DNA of 64,000 bases from NCBI RefSeq assembly GCF_028369065.1, contig NZ_JAQNDA010000006.1, positions 218,031-282,030 on the forward strand, given 5' to 3'. Position 1 is the stretch's first letter; the number at the start of each line of letters is the position of its first letter. Source of the stretch: Marinobacter sp. SS21 (GTDB lineage: Bacteria; Pseudomonadota; Gammaproteobacteria; Pseudomonadales; Oleiphilaceae). The position numbers and the translations under genes were made by a program. Of the stretch, positions 8,589-16,816 are shown in pieces. The notes under the pieces are model-generated. The model was not told the origin of the DNA and ran no database searches. It was given only the letters and a program-made list of their open reading frames with translations.

Positions 8589-9719
8589 ATGGGGCCTTTA
8601 CAGGGCATTCGAGTGATAGAACTGGCAGGCATCGGCCCGGGGCCGTTTTGCGGCATGATGCTGGCCGACCTGGGCGCGGAGGTGATCTGCGTCGAGCGGG
8701 TGGGCACCGAGGTGGCGCAGCCGGAAGTGGATTGCAGTCGTCGTGGCAAACGCTCCATCGCCCTCAACCTCAAGACCGAGGCCGGGCTAGGCGCACTGCT
8801 GAGTCTGGTGGAGGGTGCGGATGTGCTGCTGGAAGGCTTTCGCCCCGGAGTGGCGGAAAAGCTGGGCGTCGGCCCGGAGCCCTGTCTGGCGCGCAATCCC
8901 CGCCTGGTCTACGGCCGCATGACCGGCTGGGGCCAGAGCGGGCCGCTGGCCCAGGCCGCCGGTCACGACATCAACTACATCTCGCTGACCGGCGCGCTCC
9001 ACGCCATCGGCCGCAAGGGTGAGAAGCCGGTGCCGCCACTGAACCTGGTGGGGGATTTTGGCGGTGGCGGCATGATGCTGGCTTTTGGCATCGCCTGTGC
9101 CCTGGTGGAGCGGCAGAGCTCCGGCAAGGGGCAGGTGATCGACGCCGCCATGACCGATGGCTCGGCCGTGCTGATGTCGATGTTTCACACTGCGCTGGCG
9201 CGGGGCAGCCATACCCTGGAACGGGGGGCGAACCGGCTCGATTCCGGTGCCCATTTCTATGACGTTTACGAAACCCGGGACGGCAAGTACATCTCGCTGG
9301 GTTCCATCGAGCCTCAGTTCTACGCCCAGCTCATCGAGGTGGCCGGTCTGTCGCCGGAGCGGTTTGCCGACCAGCTGGACCGAGCCAAGTGGCCGGAGCT
9401 CAGCGAGGCCCTGGCAGACGTGATCCGTCAGAAGACCCGGGATCAGTGGTGTGAGCTGATGGAGGGCACCGACATCTGCTTTGCGCCGGTGCTCGATATG
9501 CAAGAGGCCCAACATCATCCCCACAATGTCGCCCGGGGTACGTACGTCGAGCTGGGGGGCATTCGGCAACCGGCCCCGGCGCCGCGATTCAGCCGTACCG
9601 AGGCCGGGGTGGCGTTTGCCGGTCGCCCGTACGGCGCCGATACCGAGGCGGTACTGCAGGCGATCGGCTACTCCGAGCAGGCAATCGCGCACATGCGAGC
9701 CGAGCGGGCCTGTGGCTAA
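8589..9719 (+). CDS. alpha-methylacyl-CoA racemase (CaiB/BaiF family)
   Basis: 376 residues. The family's catalytic pair falls exactly at the positions known for the mycobacterial enzyme MCR: H126 in AGHDINY and D156 in LVGDFGGGG. The protein inverts (2R)/(2S)-methyl-branched acyl-CoA esters so that stereospecific acyl-CoA dehydrogenases can act on them. GRMTGWGQSGPL and YISLTGALHAIG are also typical. This is the strongest single clue that the island handles alpha-methyl-branched chains. The gene lies 49 nt after the Mct-like gene and 45 nt before a crotonase. Confidence 0.87.
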   Translation: MGPLQGIRVIELAGIGPGPFCGMMLADLGAEVICVERVGTEVAQPEVDCSRRGKRSIALNLKTEAGLGALLSLVEGADVLLEGFRPGVAEKLGVGPEPCLARNPRLVYGRMTGWGQSGPLAQAAGHDINYISLTGALHAIGRKGEKPVPPLNLVGDFGGGGMMLAFGIACALVERQSSGKGQVIDAAMTDGSAVLMSMFHTALARGSHTLERGANRLDSGAHFYDVYETRDGKYISLGSIEPQFYAQLIEVAGLSPERFADQLDRAKWPELSEALADVIRQKTRDQWCELMEGTDICFAPVLDMQEAQHHPHNVARGTYVELGGIRQPAPAPRFSRTEAGVAFAGRPYGADTEAVLQAIGYSEQAIAHMRAERACG

Positions 9720-9764
9720 AACCACACACCAATCATTAGCAAGCCAGTTGAGAGAACAACAACC

Positions 9765-10559
9765 ATGAGCCAGTTATTGTACGAAGTGGAAAACGGCGTA
9801 GCCTACCTGACCATGAACCGGCCGGAGGCGCGCAACGCCCTGTCCCTGGATATGCGCACCGAGCTGTGCCAGCGGCTGGAGCAGCTGGAGGCCGATGACT
9901 CGGTGCGTTGCGTGGTGCTGCGTGGCGCTGGTGAACATTTCCTGGCGGGCGGGGACGTGCGCGCGTTTATGGAGTTTACCCAACTGACGGCGGAGGAGCG
10001 GCGCCGCACCTTCACCCACCGCATCCACCAACTGCACCTGATCATGTTCGCCATGCGGCGGTTGGCCAAGCCGGTGATCGCCAGCGTGCAGGGCGCGGCT
10101 GCCGGTGCCGGGGTCAGCCTGGCTCTGTGCTGCGACCTGGTGATTGCCGCCGAGGACGCTTTCTTTACCTTGGCCTACTCGAAAATTGGCGCCAGTCCGG
10201 ACGGCTCCGCCTCCTATTACCTGCCGCGGGTGGTGGGCGCGAAAAAGGCCATGGAAATGGCCCTGCTGGCGGATCGTTACAGTGCCAGCGAGGCCCGGGA
10301 ACTGGGCATGATCAACTGGGTGGTGCCGAACGCGGAACTCAAGGCGCGCACCCGGGAACTGGCGGAACGGCTCGCCCGTGGACCGACCCGGGCCTTTGCC
10401 AATACCAAGCGACTGCTCCAGCAATCCCTCAACACCCCGCTGGAGGCACAGCTCCAGGCCGAGGCGGAACTGTTCGGCGACAGCGCCACCAGCGATGACT
10501 GGGTCGAAGGGGTGCGGGCGTTCAATGAGAAGCGGACCCCCGAATTCAACGGGCACTAA
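9765..10559 (+). CDS. enoyl-CoA hydratase/isomerase (crotonase) family protein
   Basis: A 264-residue crotonase. Oxyanion-hole segments HFLAGGDVRAF and VQGAAAGAGVSLAL are present. The active-site loop reads KIGASPDGSASYYL, with Asp at the position of the second catalytic Glu and no Glu at the first, a pattern seen in isomerase-like and other divergent crotonases; hydratase activity should not be assumed. Another crotonase encoded at 12209-12988 shares the RIGAxxDGGAS-type loop and is probably a paralogue. Upstream GAGAGAACAACAACC serves as ribosome site. Confidence 0.85.
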   Translation: MSQLLYEVENGVAYLTMNRPEARNALSLDMRTELCQRLEQLEADDSVRCVVLRGAGEHFLAGGDVRAFMEFTQLTAEERRRTFTHRIHQLHLIMFAMRRLAKPVIASVQGAAAGAGVSLALCCDLVIAAEDAFFTLAYSKIGASPDGSASYYLPRVVGAKKAMEMALLADRYSASEARELGMINWVVPNAELKARTRELAERLARGPTRAFANTKRLLQQSLNTPLEAQLQAEAELFGDSATSDDWVEGVRAFNEKRTPEFNGH

Positions 10560-10605
10560 CAACAAGAGTCTAACCTTACAGGTAGACCTCATAGGAGATA
10601 ACACG

Positions 10606-12159
10606 TTGAGTACAACAACAGCGAACCAACGAGACCTGACCGGCATTGTCTGCGGTAGCCGCCATCTCTCCCACGAGGCATTCCAGCAGGACATCAGGCG
10701 CGCCGCCACCGGACTGACACGGCTGGGGGTGGGCGCCGGCGATTGCGTCGCCATCTTCCTGCGCAACGATATCCCGTTCCTGACCGCCTCCCATGCCGCT
10801 GCCTATGTGGGCGCCTATGCGGTGCCGGTGAACTGGCACCTGGCCGGGGCGGAGCTGACCTACATTCTGGACGATTGTGACGCCCGGGTGCTGGTGATTC
10901 ACGCCGATCTCTGGCACCAGGTGCGGGACGCCATCCCCGAGGGCGTGCGGGTGCTGGTGGTGGCGACCCATGACGATCTCCGCGACGCCTACGGACTGGA
11001 CCCCCAACGCTGCACCGTCCCCGCCGGCATGGTGGACTGGGCGGACTGGCTCGCCGCCGCCGAGCCCACCACGGAGCCGCCGCAACAGGGGCCGTCGTCG
11101 ATGCTGTATACCTCCGGCACCACCGGCCATCCCAAGGGGGTGCGCCGCAGCCCGCTGACCCCGGAGCAGTCCCAGGAACTTATGGATTTCCGCTCCCGCG
11201 TCTACGGCTGTCGGCCCCACAGCCGCTGTGTGGTGCCCGGACCGCTGTATCACAGCGCCCCCAACGGCTACGGCATGCAGGTGTCGAAGATTGGCGATCT
11301 GCTGGTGCTCATGCCGCGATTCGAGGCGGAGCAGTTCCTGGCATTGATCGAGGAGTACGCCCTTACCGGGGCCATCATGGTGCCGATCATGTTCATTCGC
11401 CTGCTGAAGCTTGCCGATCCGGTTCGTGCCCGCTACGACCTGTCCAGCCTGGAGTTCATCATCCATGCCGCGGCGCCGTGCCCAGCCGACGTCAAAAAGC
11501 AGATGATCGACTGGTTCGGCCCGGTGATCAACGAGTTCTATGGCTCCACCGAGTCCGGCGCGGTAGTCGCCTGCAACTCCGGCCAGGCCCTGGCCAAGCC
11601 GGGCAGCGTCGGCCAGGTGGTGCCGGAAGCCGAGGTGCGGATTCTCGATGCGCAGGGTCAGCCACTGCCGCCGGGACAGATCGGTGAAATCTATTCCCGC
11701 TTCGAGGTGATGGATTTCACCTACAACCGCAAACCCGAGGCCCGCGCGGAGATCGATATTGATGGCTACATCACCTCCGGCGACATGGGCTACCTGGACG
11801 AAGACGGCTTCCTGTTCATCGCCGACCGGATCAAAGACATGGTGATCTCCGGTGGCGTCAACATCTATCCGGCCGAGATCGAGGAGGTACTGCACAAGTA
11901 CCCCGGCATCAAGGACTGTGCGGTGTTCGGCATCCCCGACCGGGAATTTGGTGAAGCGCTGATGGCGGTGGTGGAAGCCGACAACGACAGCGATTTCAAC
12001 CCCGACGGCATTCAGCTCTACCTGCGTCAGCACCTGGCGGGCTTCAAGGTGCCACGACACATCGAGGTGGGGGTCGATTTGCCGCGGGAGGATTCCGGCA
12101 AGATCTTCAAGCGCCGCCTGCGGGACAAGTTCTGGCAGGAGGCCGGACGCAATATCTGA
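10606..12159 (+). CDS. acyl-CoA synthetase (AMP-forming, ANL superfamily)
   Basis: About 517 residues. The P-loop motif is MLYTSGTTGHPKG, the aromatic A5 motif YGSTES, the A7-A8 region TSGDMGYLDEDG and IKDMVISGGVNIYP, and the A10 lysine lies in DSGKIFKRR. The enzyme activates a free carboxylic acid to its CoA ester with ATP and would feed the substrate into the island. The start is assigned to TTG at 10606, 7 nt after GGAGA; the open frame continues upstream into the preceding gene, but those codons do not match the family. It ends the first co-directional block and is convergent with the next crotonase. Confidence 0.88.
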   Translation: MSTTTANQRDLTGIVCGSRHLSHEAFQQDIRRAATGLTRLGVGAGDCVAIFLRNDIPFLTASHAAAYVGAYAVPVNWHLAGAELTYILDDCDARVLVIHADLWHQVRDAIPEGVRVLVVATHDDLRDAYGLDPQRCTVPAGMVDWADWLAAAEPTTEPPQQGPSSMLYTSGTTGHPKGVRRSPLTPEQSQELMDFRSRVYGCRPHSRCVVPGPLYHSAPNGYGMQVSKIGDLLVLMPRFEAEQFLALIEEYALTGAIMVPIMFIRLLKLADPVRARYDLSSLEFIIHAAAPCPADVKKQMIDWFGPVINEFYGSTESGAVVACNSGQALAKPGSVGQVVPEAEVRILDAQGQPLPPGQIGEIYSRFEVMDFTYNRKPEARAEIDIDGYITSGDMGYLDEDGFLFIADRIKDMVISGGVNIYPAEIEEVLHKYPGIKDCAVFGIPDREFGEALMAVVEADNDSDFNPDGIQLYLRQHLAGFKVPRHIEVGVDLPREDSGKIFKRRLRDKFWQEAGRNI

Positions 12160-12173
12160 TCCGGCCGGGGGCA

Positions 12174-12194
12174 CTGCCGGCGCTACGCCGGCAG
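12174..12194. terminator. hairpin between convergent genes
   Basis: A perfect 8-bp inverted repeat, CTGCCGGC and GCCGGCAG with a 5-nt loop, in the 49-nt gap between the convergent acyl-CoA synthetase and crotonase genes. There is no clear T-run, so it is a candidate bidirectional terminator or stabilising stem only. Confidence 0.4.
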
Positions 12195-12208
12195 CCGGTT
12201 AGGCCGCG

Positions 12209-12988
12209 CTATTTGCCGGCAAAACGAGGGGGGCGTTTTGCCAGGAAGGCGCTCACCCCCTCCTCGAAGTCCTGGGTCAGGAAGGCCTTACCCTGGCAGA
12301 CGGCCTCGAACGCCAGCGAATCCTCAAGGGAGTGGGCTTCGGCGGTGTTCAGCTGTTGCTTGATCAGCCCCAGCGCGACGCTCGGGCCCCGGGCCAGTGT
12401 CTGCGCCAGTTCCCCAGCGGTGCGTGCCAGCTCATCGTCGGCGGTGATCCGGTAAACCAGGCCCAGGTCGTGAGCCTCGGCGGCGGACAGCGATTCCCCC
12501 AACATGGCCAATGCCATGGCCCTGCTGGTCCCCAGCCGACGTGTCAGGAAATGGGACGCGCCGCCATCGAGCACGGCACCGATCCGTGAAAACGCCAGCC
12601 GAAAGGTCGCAGATTCCGCCGCGACCACCATATCCGCGGCCAGCGCCAGGCTGAAACCGGCGCCGGCCGCCGCTCCGTTCACCGCCGCAATCACCGGCAC
12701 CGGCAGCTGCCGCAGCAGCGACACGATCACGTTGACACCGGCTTCCAGCTCCTGACCAATGGTCTCGCGCCGAGCCATGATCCGATCCGGTTGCAGGTCA
12801 GCGCCGACACAGAAACCCCGGCCGTTGGCCCGGATCAGCACCGCCCGGGCGCTGGGCGATCGCGCTTCCGCGGTCAGGGTGTCAATCAGGCCCTGTTTCA
12901 TCGATTCGCTGAGGGCATTGAGTTTGTCGGGTCGGTTCAGGGTAATCGCCAGTACATCGTCCTTTCGTTCCAGTCGTAAATCGCTCAT
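12209..12988 (-). CDS. enoyl-CoA hydratase/isomerase (crotonase) family protein
   Basis: About 259 residues. Typical crotonase elements are GFCVGADLQPDRI and VNGAAAGAGFSLALAADM; the active-site loop RIGAVLDGGASHFL again lacks the first catalytic Glu of classical enoyl-CoA hydratase, as in the 9765 gene. ATG 12988 is chosen because CTGGAG is 8 nt upstream; ATG 12994 and a longer frame to 13018 are alternatives. It is the only catabolic gene of the island on this strand and shares a ~250-bp divergent intergenic region with the thioesterase gene, so both may be controlled from there. Confidence 0.83.
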   Translation of the reverse strand: MSDLRLERKDDVLAITLNRPDKLNALSESMKQGLIDTLTAEARSPSARAVLIRANGRGFCVGADLQPDRIMARRETIGQELEAGVNVIVSLLRQLPVPVIAAVNGAAAGAGFSLALAADMVVAAESATFRLAFSRIGAVLDGGASHFLTRRLGTSRAMALAMLGESLSAAEAHDLGLVYRITADDELARTAGELAQTLARGPSVALGLIKQQLNTAEAHSLEDSLAFEAVCQGKAFLTQDFEEGVSAFLAKRPPRFAGK

Positions 12989-13236
12989 GGGCATGGCTCC
13001 AGCCGTTATGGATTGCAATCAGTGCCATTAACGGTGTCATCGTCCGGCCGAGGCGACAAATAGCGGATTTGTTTGGTAGCCATGACAATTTGGTATGGCG
13101 GGCGGCGGGAGGGCATGCCGCTGTGAGCTATACCTGCAGGGTATCGGATCTATGCAATATAGATAATGGTTGCTCGGTTTAACCGCTGCTAGGGTGAACG
13201 TCTTACTGGTGACGGATGAAAGGGGCGAACACCCTC

Positions 13237-13704
13237 ATGACGCAAAACAATCGTAACCCGGTCGCGAGCCTGGCGGATCCCGGCTGCACGGTCGAAATGG
13301 GCTTTCGGGAAGTGCTGGGATTTGAAGTTGAGGAATGGGCCAAGGACTGGGCGGTGCTGTCCCTGCAGCTCAATCAGAGCCACCTCAACCGCAACGGCTT
13401 TGTCCACGGCGGGGTGATCATGTCGCTGATGGACTCCGCCTGCGGTCTGTGCGGTGTCTATTGCGCGCTCCCAGGCCATGTGCGCCGCTGCCTGACGGTG
13501 TCGATGAACACCCAGTTCATCAGTCCGGCACGTGACGGTTCCCTGCGGGTGGAAGCTCGAATGGTCAGCCGTGGGCGCCGGATGTTTTTCGCCGAAGCCC
13601 GGGTCTTTACCGGCGACGTACTGGTGGCAACTGGCAGCGGTACTCTGCGCTATGTCGGCGAGGGGGGTGATGAGCGCGGCACACCCCTCCAGCTGGAATC
13701 CTAG
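13237..13704 (+). CDS. PaaI-type hotdog thioesterase
   Basis: About 155 residues, one hotdog domain. The motif NGFVHGGVIMSLMDSACG is the HGG...D signature of PaaI/YdiI acyl-CoA thioesterases, which release CoA from dead-end or surplus acyl-CoAs. ATG 13237 has AAAGGGG about 10 nt upstream; an in-frame ATG at 13216 is less likely. It is transcribed towards the TRAP genes but separated from them by a 256-bp AT-rich gap, so it is probably a separate unit. It may salvage CoA when an intermediate of the island accumulates. Confidence 0.8.
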   Translation: MTQNNRNPVASLADPGCTVEMGFREVLGFEVEEWAKDWAVLSLQLNQSHLNRNGFVHGGVIMSLMDSACGLCGVYCALPGHVRRCLTVSMNTQFISPARDGSLRVEARMVSRGRRMFFAEARVFTGDVLVATGSGTLRYVGEGGDERGTPLQLES

Positions 13705-13764
13705 CCGGCTCACCGCTTCGGGTGCCGTCATTATGTTTATTAATATCAGTACCTTGGGTTTCTG

Positions 13765-13779
13765 TTGTCGGGCTGACAA
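13765..13779. promoter_or_regulatory. TTGTC-N5-GACAA palindrome upstream of the TRAP operon
   Basis: Perfect 5-bp inverted arms separated by 5 nt, about 180 nt before the first dctP. It sits at the edge of an AT-rich stretch (about 13730-13850) containing TTGTCG (13786) and TAATAA (13808) spaced by 16 nt, a possible promoter. Small palindromes of this kind are typical of GntR/LacI-type operators, but no matching regulator is encoded in the window. Confidence 0.3.
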
Positions 13780-13960
13780 TCGTCGTTGTCGGCACCGTTA
13801 AGGTATCTAATAAAGGCATTGAATATATAAAATATATATCGTTGTTGTTATCAAATGCCGGTGTTAGGGTGGAATGACGGTGGTTTTCACCGGGGCCCCG
13901 AACACGAAAACTCCGCTTCTTGCTGTCTACAAAAACAATCAAGTCGAAGAGGTGAGGACG

Positions 13961-15028
13961 ATGAAGCATCAACTGAAATCATGGCTGCTGGTGGGCTTGC
14001 TGGGACTGGCCGGTGCTGCGCAAGCATCGGCGGAACTGGTCCTGCGTTTTGCCGAAGGCAGCCCCAACCGGGGTACTCGCGCCCAGGCGGTACAGTACTT
14101 TGCCGACGAAGTGGCGCGGCTGTCCGACGGTGCCATGAAGGTCGAAATCCATTGGGGTGGCGCCCTGCTCAAATTCAGCGGCATCATGGACGGGGTTGCC
14201 TCCGGCACCGCCGACATTGGCACCGTGCTGTCCGCCTACAACCCCAGCAAGCTCAGCAGCCTGAGTATTGGCGATATCCCGCTGGAAACCTCCGACCCCT
14301 GGGTGGGCATGCGGGCCATGTACGAGCTGCTCACCACCGAACCGCAACTGCAGTCCTCCCTCGCCGAGCAGGATCTGGTGTACCTGAGCAACTTCAGCAC
14401 CTCCGGGGTGCAGTTCGAATGCACCCAGGGTAACGAGATCCGTACCGTCGCTGATATTGCCGGTAAACGCATGCGGGCCTCCGCCACCTACGCCAAGGTG
14501 CTCGACGACCTCGGTGCCAACATGGTCAACATGACCTACGGCAAGGTCTACCAGGCGCTGGACTCCGGACTGGTGGATTGTCTGGCGAGCTACTTCTACA
14601 CCATGCGGGCCTACAAGACCTACGAAGTGGTGGAATCGGTGACCCGGGTGGACTGGGGGCAGTTGATGGGCTTTGCCATCGTATTCAACAAGTTCCTTTG
14701 GGACGACCTGACCGACGCCCAGCAACAGGTGCTCCAGGAAGCCGGTTCCCGCATGGTCGACCACTTTGCGCAGCTGCAACTGGAAGAAATCCACCAGGTG
14801 GCTGATGCCCTGCCGGCCGGCGATTTCGGCCCGGTCGTCCGAGTCGTCGACATCGCGCCCTCCGAACGGGAGGCGATCATCGAGGCTTCCCGCAAGTACC
14901 GGGACCTCTGGATTGAACAGGCCAACGCCCAGGGGCTGGATGGTCAGCAGATCTGGCAGCACTACGCCAGCCTGCTGGAGAAATACCAGGCCCTGCGAGC
15001 CGAGTCCGGCTATCCCTGGGACAGCTGA
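13961..15028 (+). CDS. dctP: TRAP transporter periplasmic binding protein, first copy
   Basis: About 355 residues with a signal peptide (MKHQLKSWLL...GAAQASA) and a DctP-family mature domain beginning LVLRFAEGSPNRGTRA. DctP proteins capture an organic acid in the periplasm; the arginine that clamps the carboxylate lies in the GKRMRAS segment. ATG 13961 follows GAGGTGAGGACG; the frame is open 87 nt further upstream but those residues do not form a signal peptide. It is followed after 134 nt by a close paralogue. The transported acid is unknown; location next to the acyl-CoA island suggests it is the ligase substrate. Confidence 0.87.
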   Translation: MKHQLKSWLLVGLLGLAGAAQASAELVLRFAEGSPNRGTRAQAVQYFADEVARLSDGAMKVEIHWGGALLKFSGIMDGVASGTADIGTVLSAYNPSKLSSLSIGDIPLETSDPWVGMRAMYELLTTEPQLQSSLAEQDLVYLSNFSTSGVQFECTQGNEIRTVADIAGKRMRASATYAKVLDDLGANMVNMTYGKVYQALDSGLVDCLASYFYTMRAYKTYEVVESVTRVDWGQLMGFAIVFNKFLWDDLTDAQQQVLQEAGSRMVDHFAQLQLEEIHQVADALPAGDFGPVVRVVDIAPSEREAIIEASRKYRDLWIEQANAQGLDGQQIWQHYASLLEKYQALRAESGYPWDS

Positions 15029-15162
15029 TCCCGCGCCTACACCGATGAAGAATTCCCGCGCTGAAGCCCGGGAGTCAACCGCGCCCCATCTCGTCCAACG
15101 CCGTCGCTTGCCCTGCCGGTCGGGTCGGGGCAGATCACAAGCTCTTTAGGGAGACAACAACA

Positions 15163-16236
15163 ATGATGCCCAAAAAATCACTACGAACCGCACTGCTTGC
15201 CGCCAGCCTGGGCTTGGCCAGCGCCGGCCACGCCGTGGCTGGTCTCACCCTGCGATATGCCGAAGGCACCCCCAACCGGGGCACCCGGGCGGACGCGGTG
15301 CAACATTTTGCCGAGTTGGTGGAACAGAAATCCGGCGGTGAACTGAAACTGGATATTCACTGGGGGGGCGCGCTGCTCAAGTACAGCGCCATCATGGACG
15401 GGGTGGCCTCCGGCACCGCCGATATGGGCGCCGTGCTGGCGGCCTATCAACCGCAGGAACTCAAGGGCCTGAGCATCGGCGATCTGCCGCTGGCTCATTC
15501 CGATCCCTGGGTGGGGCTGCATGCCATGTACGACCTGATGACCGGGAACGAACAGATACGGGCGTCGATGGCGGCCCAGGATTTGGTCTATCTCGGCAAC
15601 TTCACCACCACCGGCGTCCAGTTCGAATGTACCGCGGGCAATGAGATCCGTTCGGTAGCGGATATCGCCGGTAAGCGCATCCGGGCCTCGGTGACCTACG
15701 CCAAGGTGCTCGATGACCTGGGGGCCAACCTGGTCAATATGACCTACGGCGATATCTACCAGGCGCTGGACACCGGCCTGGCGGACTGCAACAGCGGCTA
15801 TTTCTACGCCATGCGGGCGTTCAAGACCCCGGAAGTCACGGCGTCGGTGACCCAGGTGGACTGGGGCCAGATCATGGGCTTCGCCATGGTGATGAACCGC
15901 TATATGTGGGAAGACCTGAGCAATGAGCAGCAACGGGTGCTGCTGGATTCGGCCGAAGAGATGATCGACCAGTACGCCCGCAGGTTGATCGAGGAGTCCG
16001 AAGGGGTCCGGGCGGCCCTGCCCACCGGCGAATTGGGCAATAAGGTGGAGATCATCCGGATGGCTCCGGAGGAGCGTCAACGGCTGATTGACGCCTCCGG
16101 GCAATACATTCAGCAGTGGATCCGCGAGATGGATGCGGCCGGTTTCGACGGTCAGGGCATCTGGAACGAATACACCGAGCTGCTGGCGAAGTACGAGCAG
16201 GAGCGTGAAGCGCGAGGCTACCCATGGCAACGATAG
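15163..16236 (+). CDS. dctP: TRAP transporter periplasmic binding protein, second copy
   Basis: 357 residues with a signal peptide (KKSLRTALLAASLG...GHAVA). The mature part aligns to the preceding dctP over its whole length by eye: EGTPNRGTRADAVQHF, HWGGALLKYSAIMDGVASGT, VQFECTAGNEIR, ASVTYAKVLDDLGAN and a C-terminal YPW ending occur in both with few changes. The copies therefore arose by tandem duplication and may differ in ligand. Differences near the presumed pocket include LASYFYTMRAYK in the first copy against NSGYFYAMRAFK here. The end overlaps the start of dctQ by 13 nt, so this copy is tightly coupled to the permease. Confidence 0.87.
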   Translation: MMPKKSLRTALLAASLGLASAGHAVAGLTLRYAEGTPNRGTRADAVQHFAELVEQKSGGELKLDIHWGGALLKYSAIMDGVASGTADMGAVLAAYQPQELKGLSIGDLPLAHSDPWVGLHAMYDLMTGNEQIRASMAAQDLVYLGNFTTTGVQFECTAGNEIRSVADIAGKRIRASVTYAKVLDDLGANLVNMTYGDIYQALDTGLADCNSGYFYAMRAFKTPEVTASVTQVDWGQIMGFAMVMNRYMWEDLSNEQQRVLLDSAEEMIDQYARRLIEESEGVRAALPTGELGNKVEIIRMAPEERQRLIDASGQYIQQWIREMDAAGFDGQGIWNEYTELLAKYEQEREARGYPWQR

Positions 16237-16811
16237 AGGCCTATCACGGTATCAGGGGTGAGGCGGGCAGCTGGCGGGTGCTGGGTTGTGCCCGCGGCTT
16301 CCTCGCCCGTGTCGAGACGTGGCTGCTCAACCTGGCGGTGCTGTGCATCCTCGGGTTGGGCTGCATCATCACCGCGAGCGTGGTGTTGCGCTGGGTGGCC
16401 ACCTCCGGGGTGTCCGACGAAGTGGTCATCGTCGGCGAACTGATGATCGGCGCACTGATTCTGCCGCTGGCCTTTGTCGCGGCGGATCGGGGCTTCATCG
16501 CCGTCGAGGTGCTGACCAACCGGTTCGGCCCCCGGGCACAGCACTGGCTCAACGTGCTCGCCGCCCTGGTGGGGCTGGTGGCGGTGGCGCCTATCGCTTA
16601 CGCCGCCGGTCTCTCCATGGTGGACGCCATCAAGAGCGGGGCCTACTTCTTCGGCCTGCTGGAGTTGCCGAAATGGCCGGGGCTGGTGCTGTTCTTCGTG
16701 GGCTACGCCGCCTTCTTTATTCGCCTGATCGATCTGGCCGTGTATGAAGTGTTGGCCAGCCTGGGCGTGATTAATGTACCGCCACATCAACCCGGGTTGA
16801 TGGAGGAGTAG
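16224..16811 (+). CDS. dctQ: TRAP transporter small permease subunit
   Basis: 195 residues with about four hydrophobic helices (roughly residues 35-57, 66-88, 102-123 and 148-168). This matches DctQ, which pairs with the large permease to form the membrane unit of a TRAP transporter. It overlaps the second dctP by 13 nt and lies 5 nt from dctM. Charged sections at the N-terminus precede the first helix, as is usual for the family. Confidence 0.82.
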   Translation: MATIEAYHGIRGEAGSWRVLGCARGFLARVETWLLNLAVLCILGLGCIITASVVLRWVATSGVSDEVVIVGELMIGALILPLAFVAADRGFIAVEVLTNRFGPRAQHWLNVLAALVGLVAVAPIAYAAGLSMVDAIKSGAYFFGLLELPKWPGLVLFFVGYAAFFIRLIDLAVYEVLASLGVINVPPHQPGLMEE

Positions 16812-16816
16812 TCAAG

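Noticed and set aside
15029..15162. A transcription attenuator between the two dctP genes
   Set aside because: Only weak inverted repeats (CTGCC and GGCAG) with no T-run; too little to claim.
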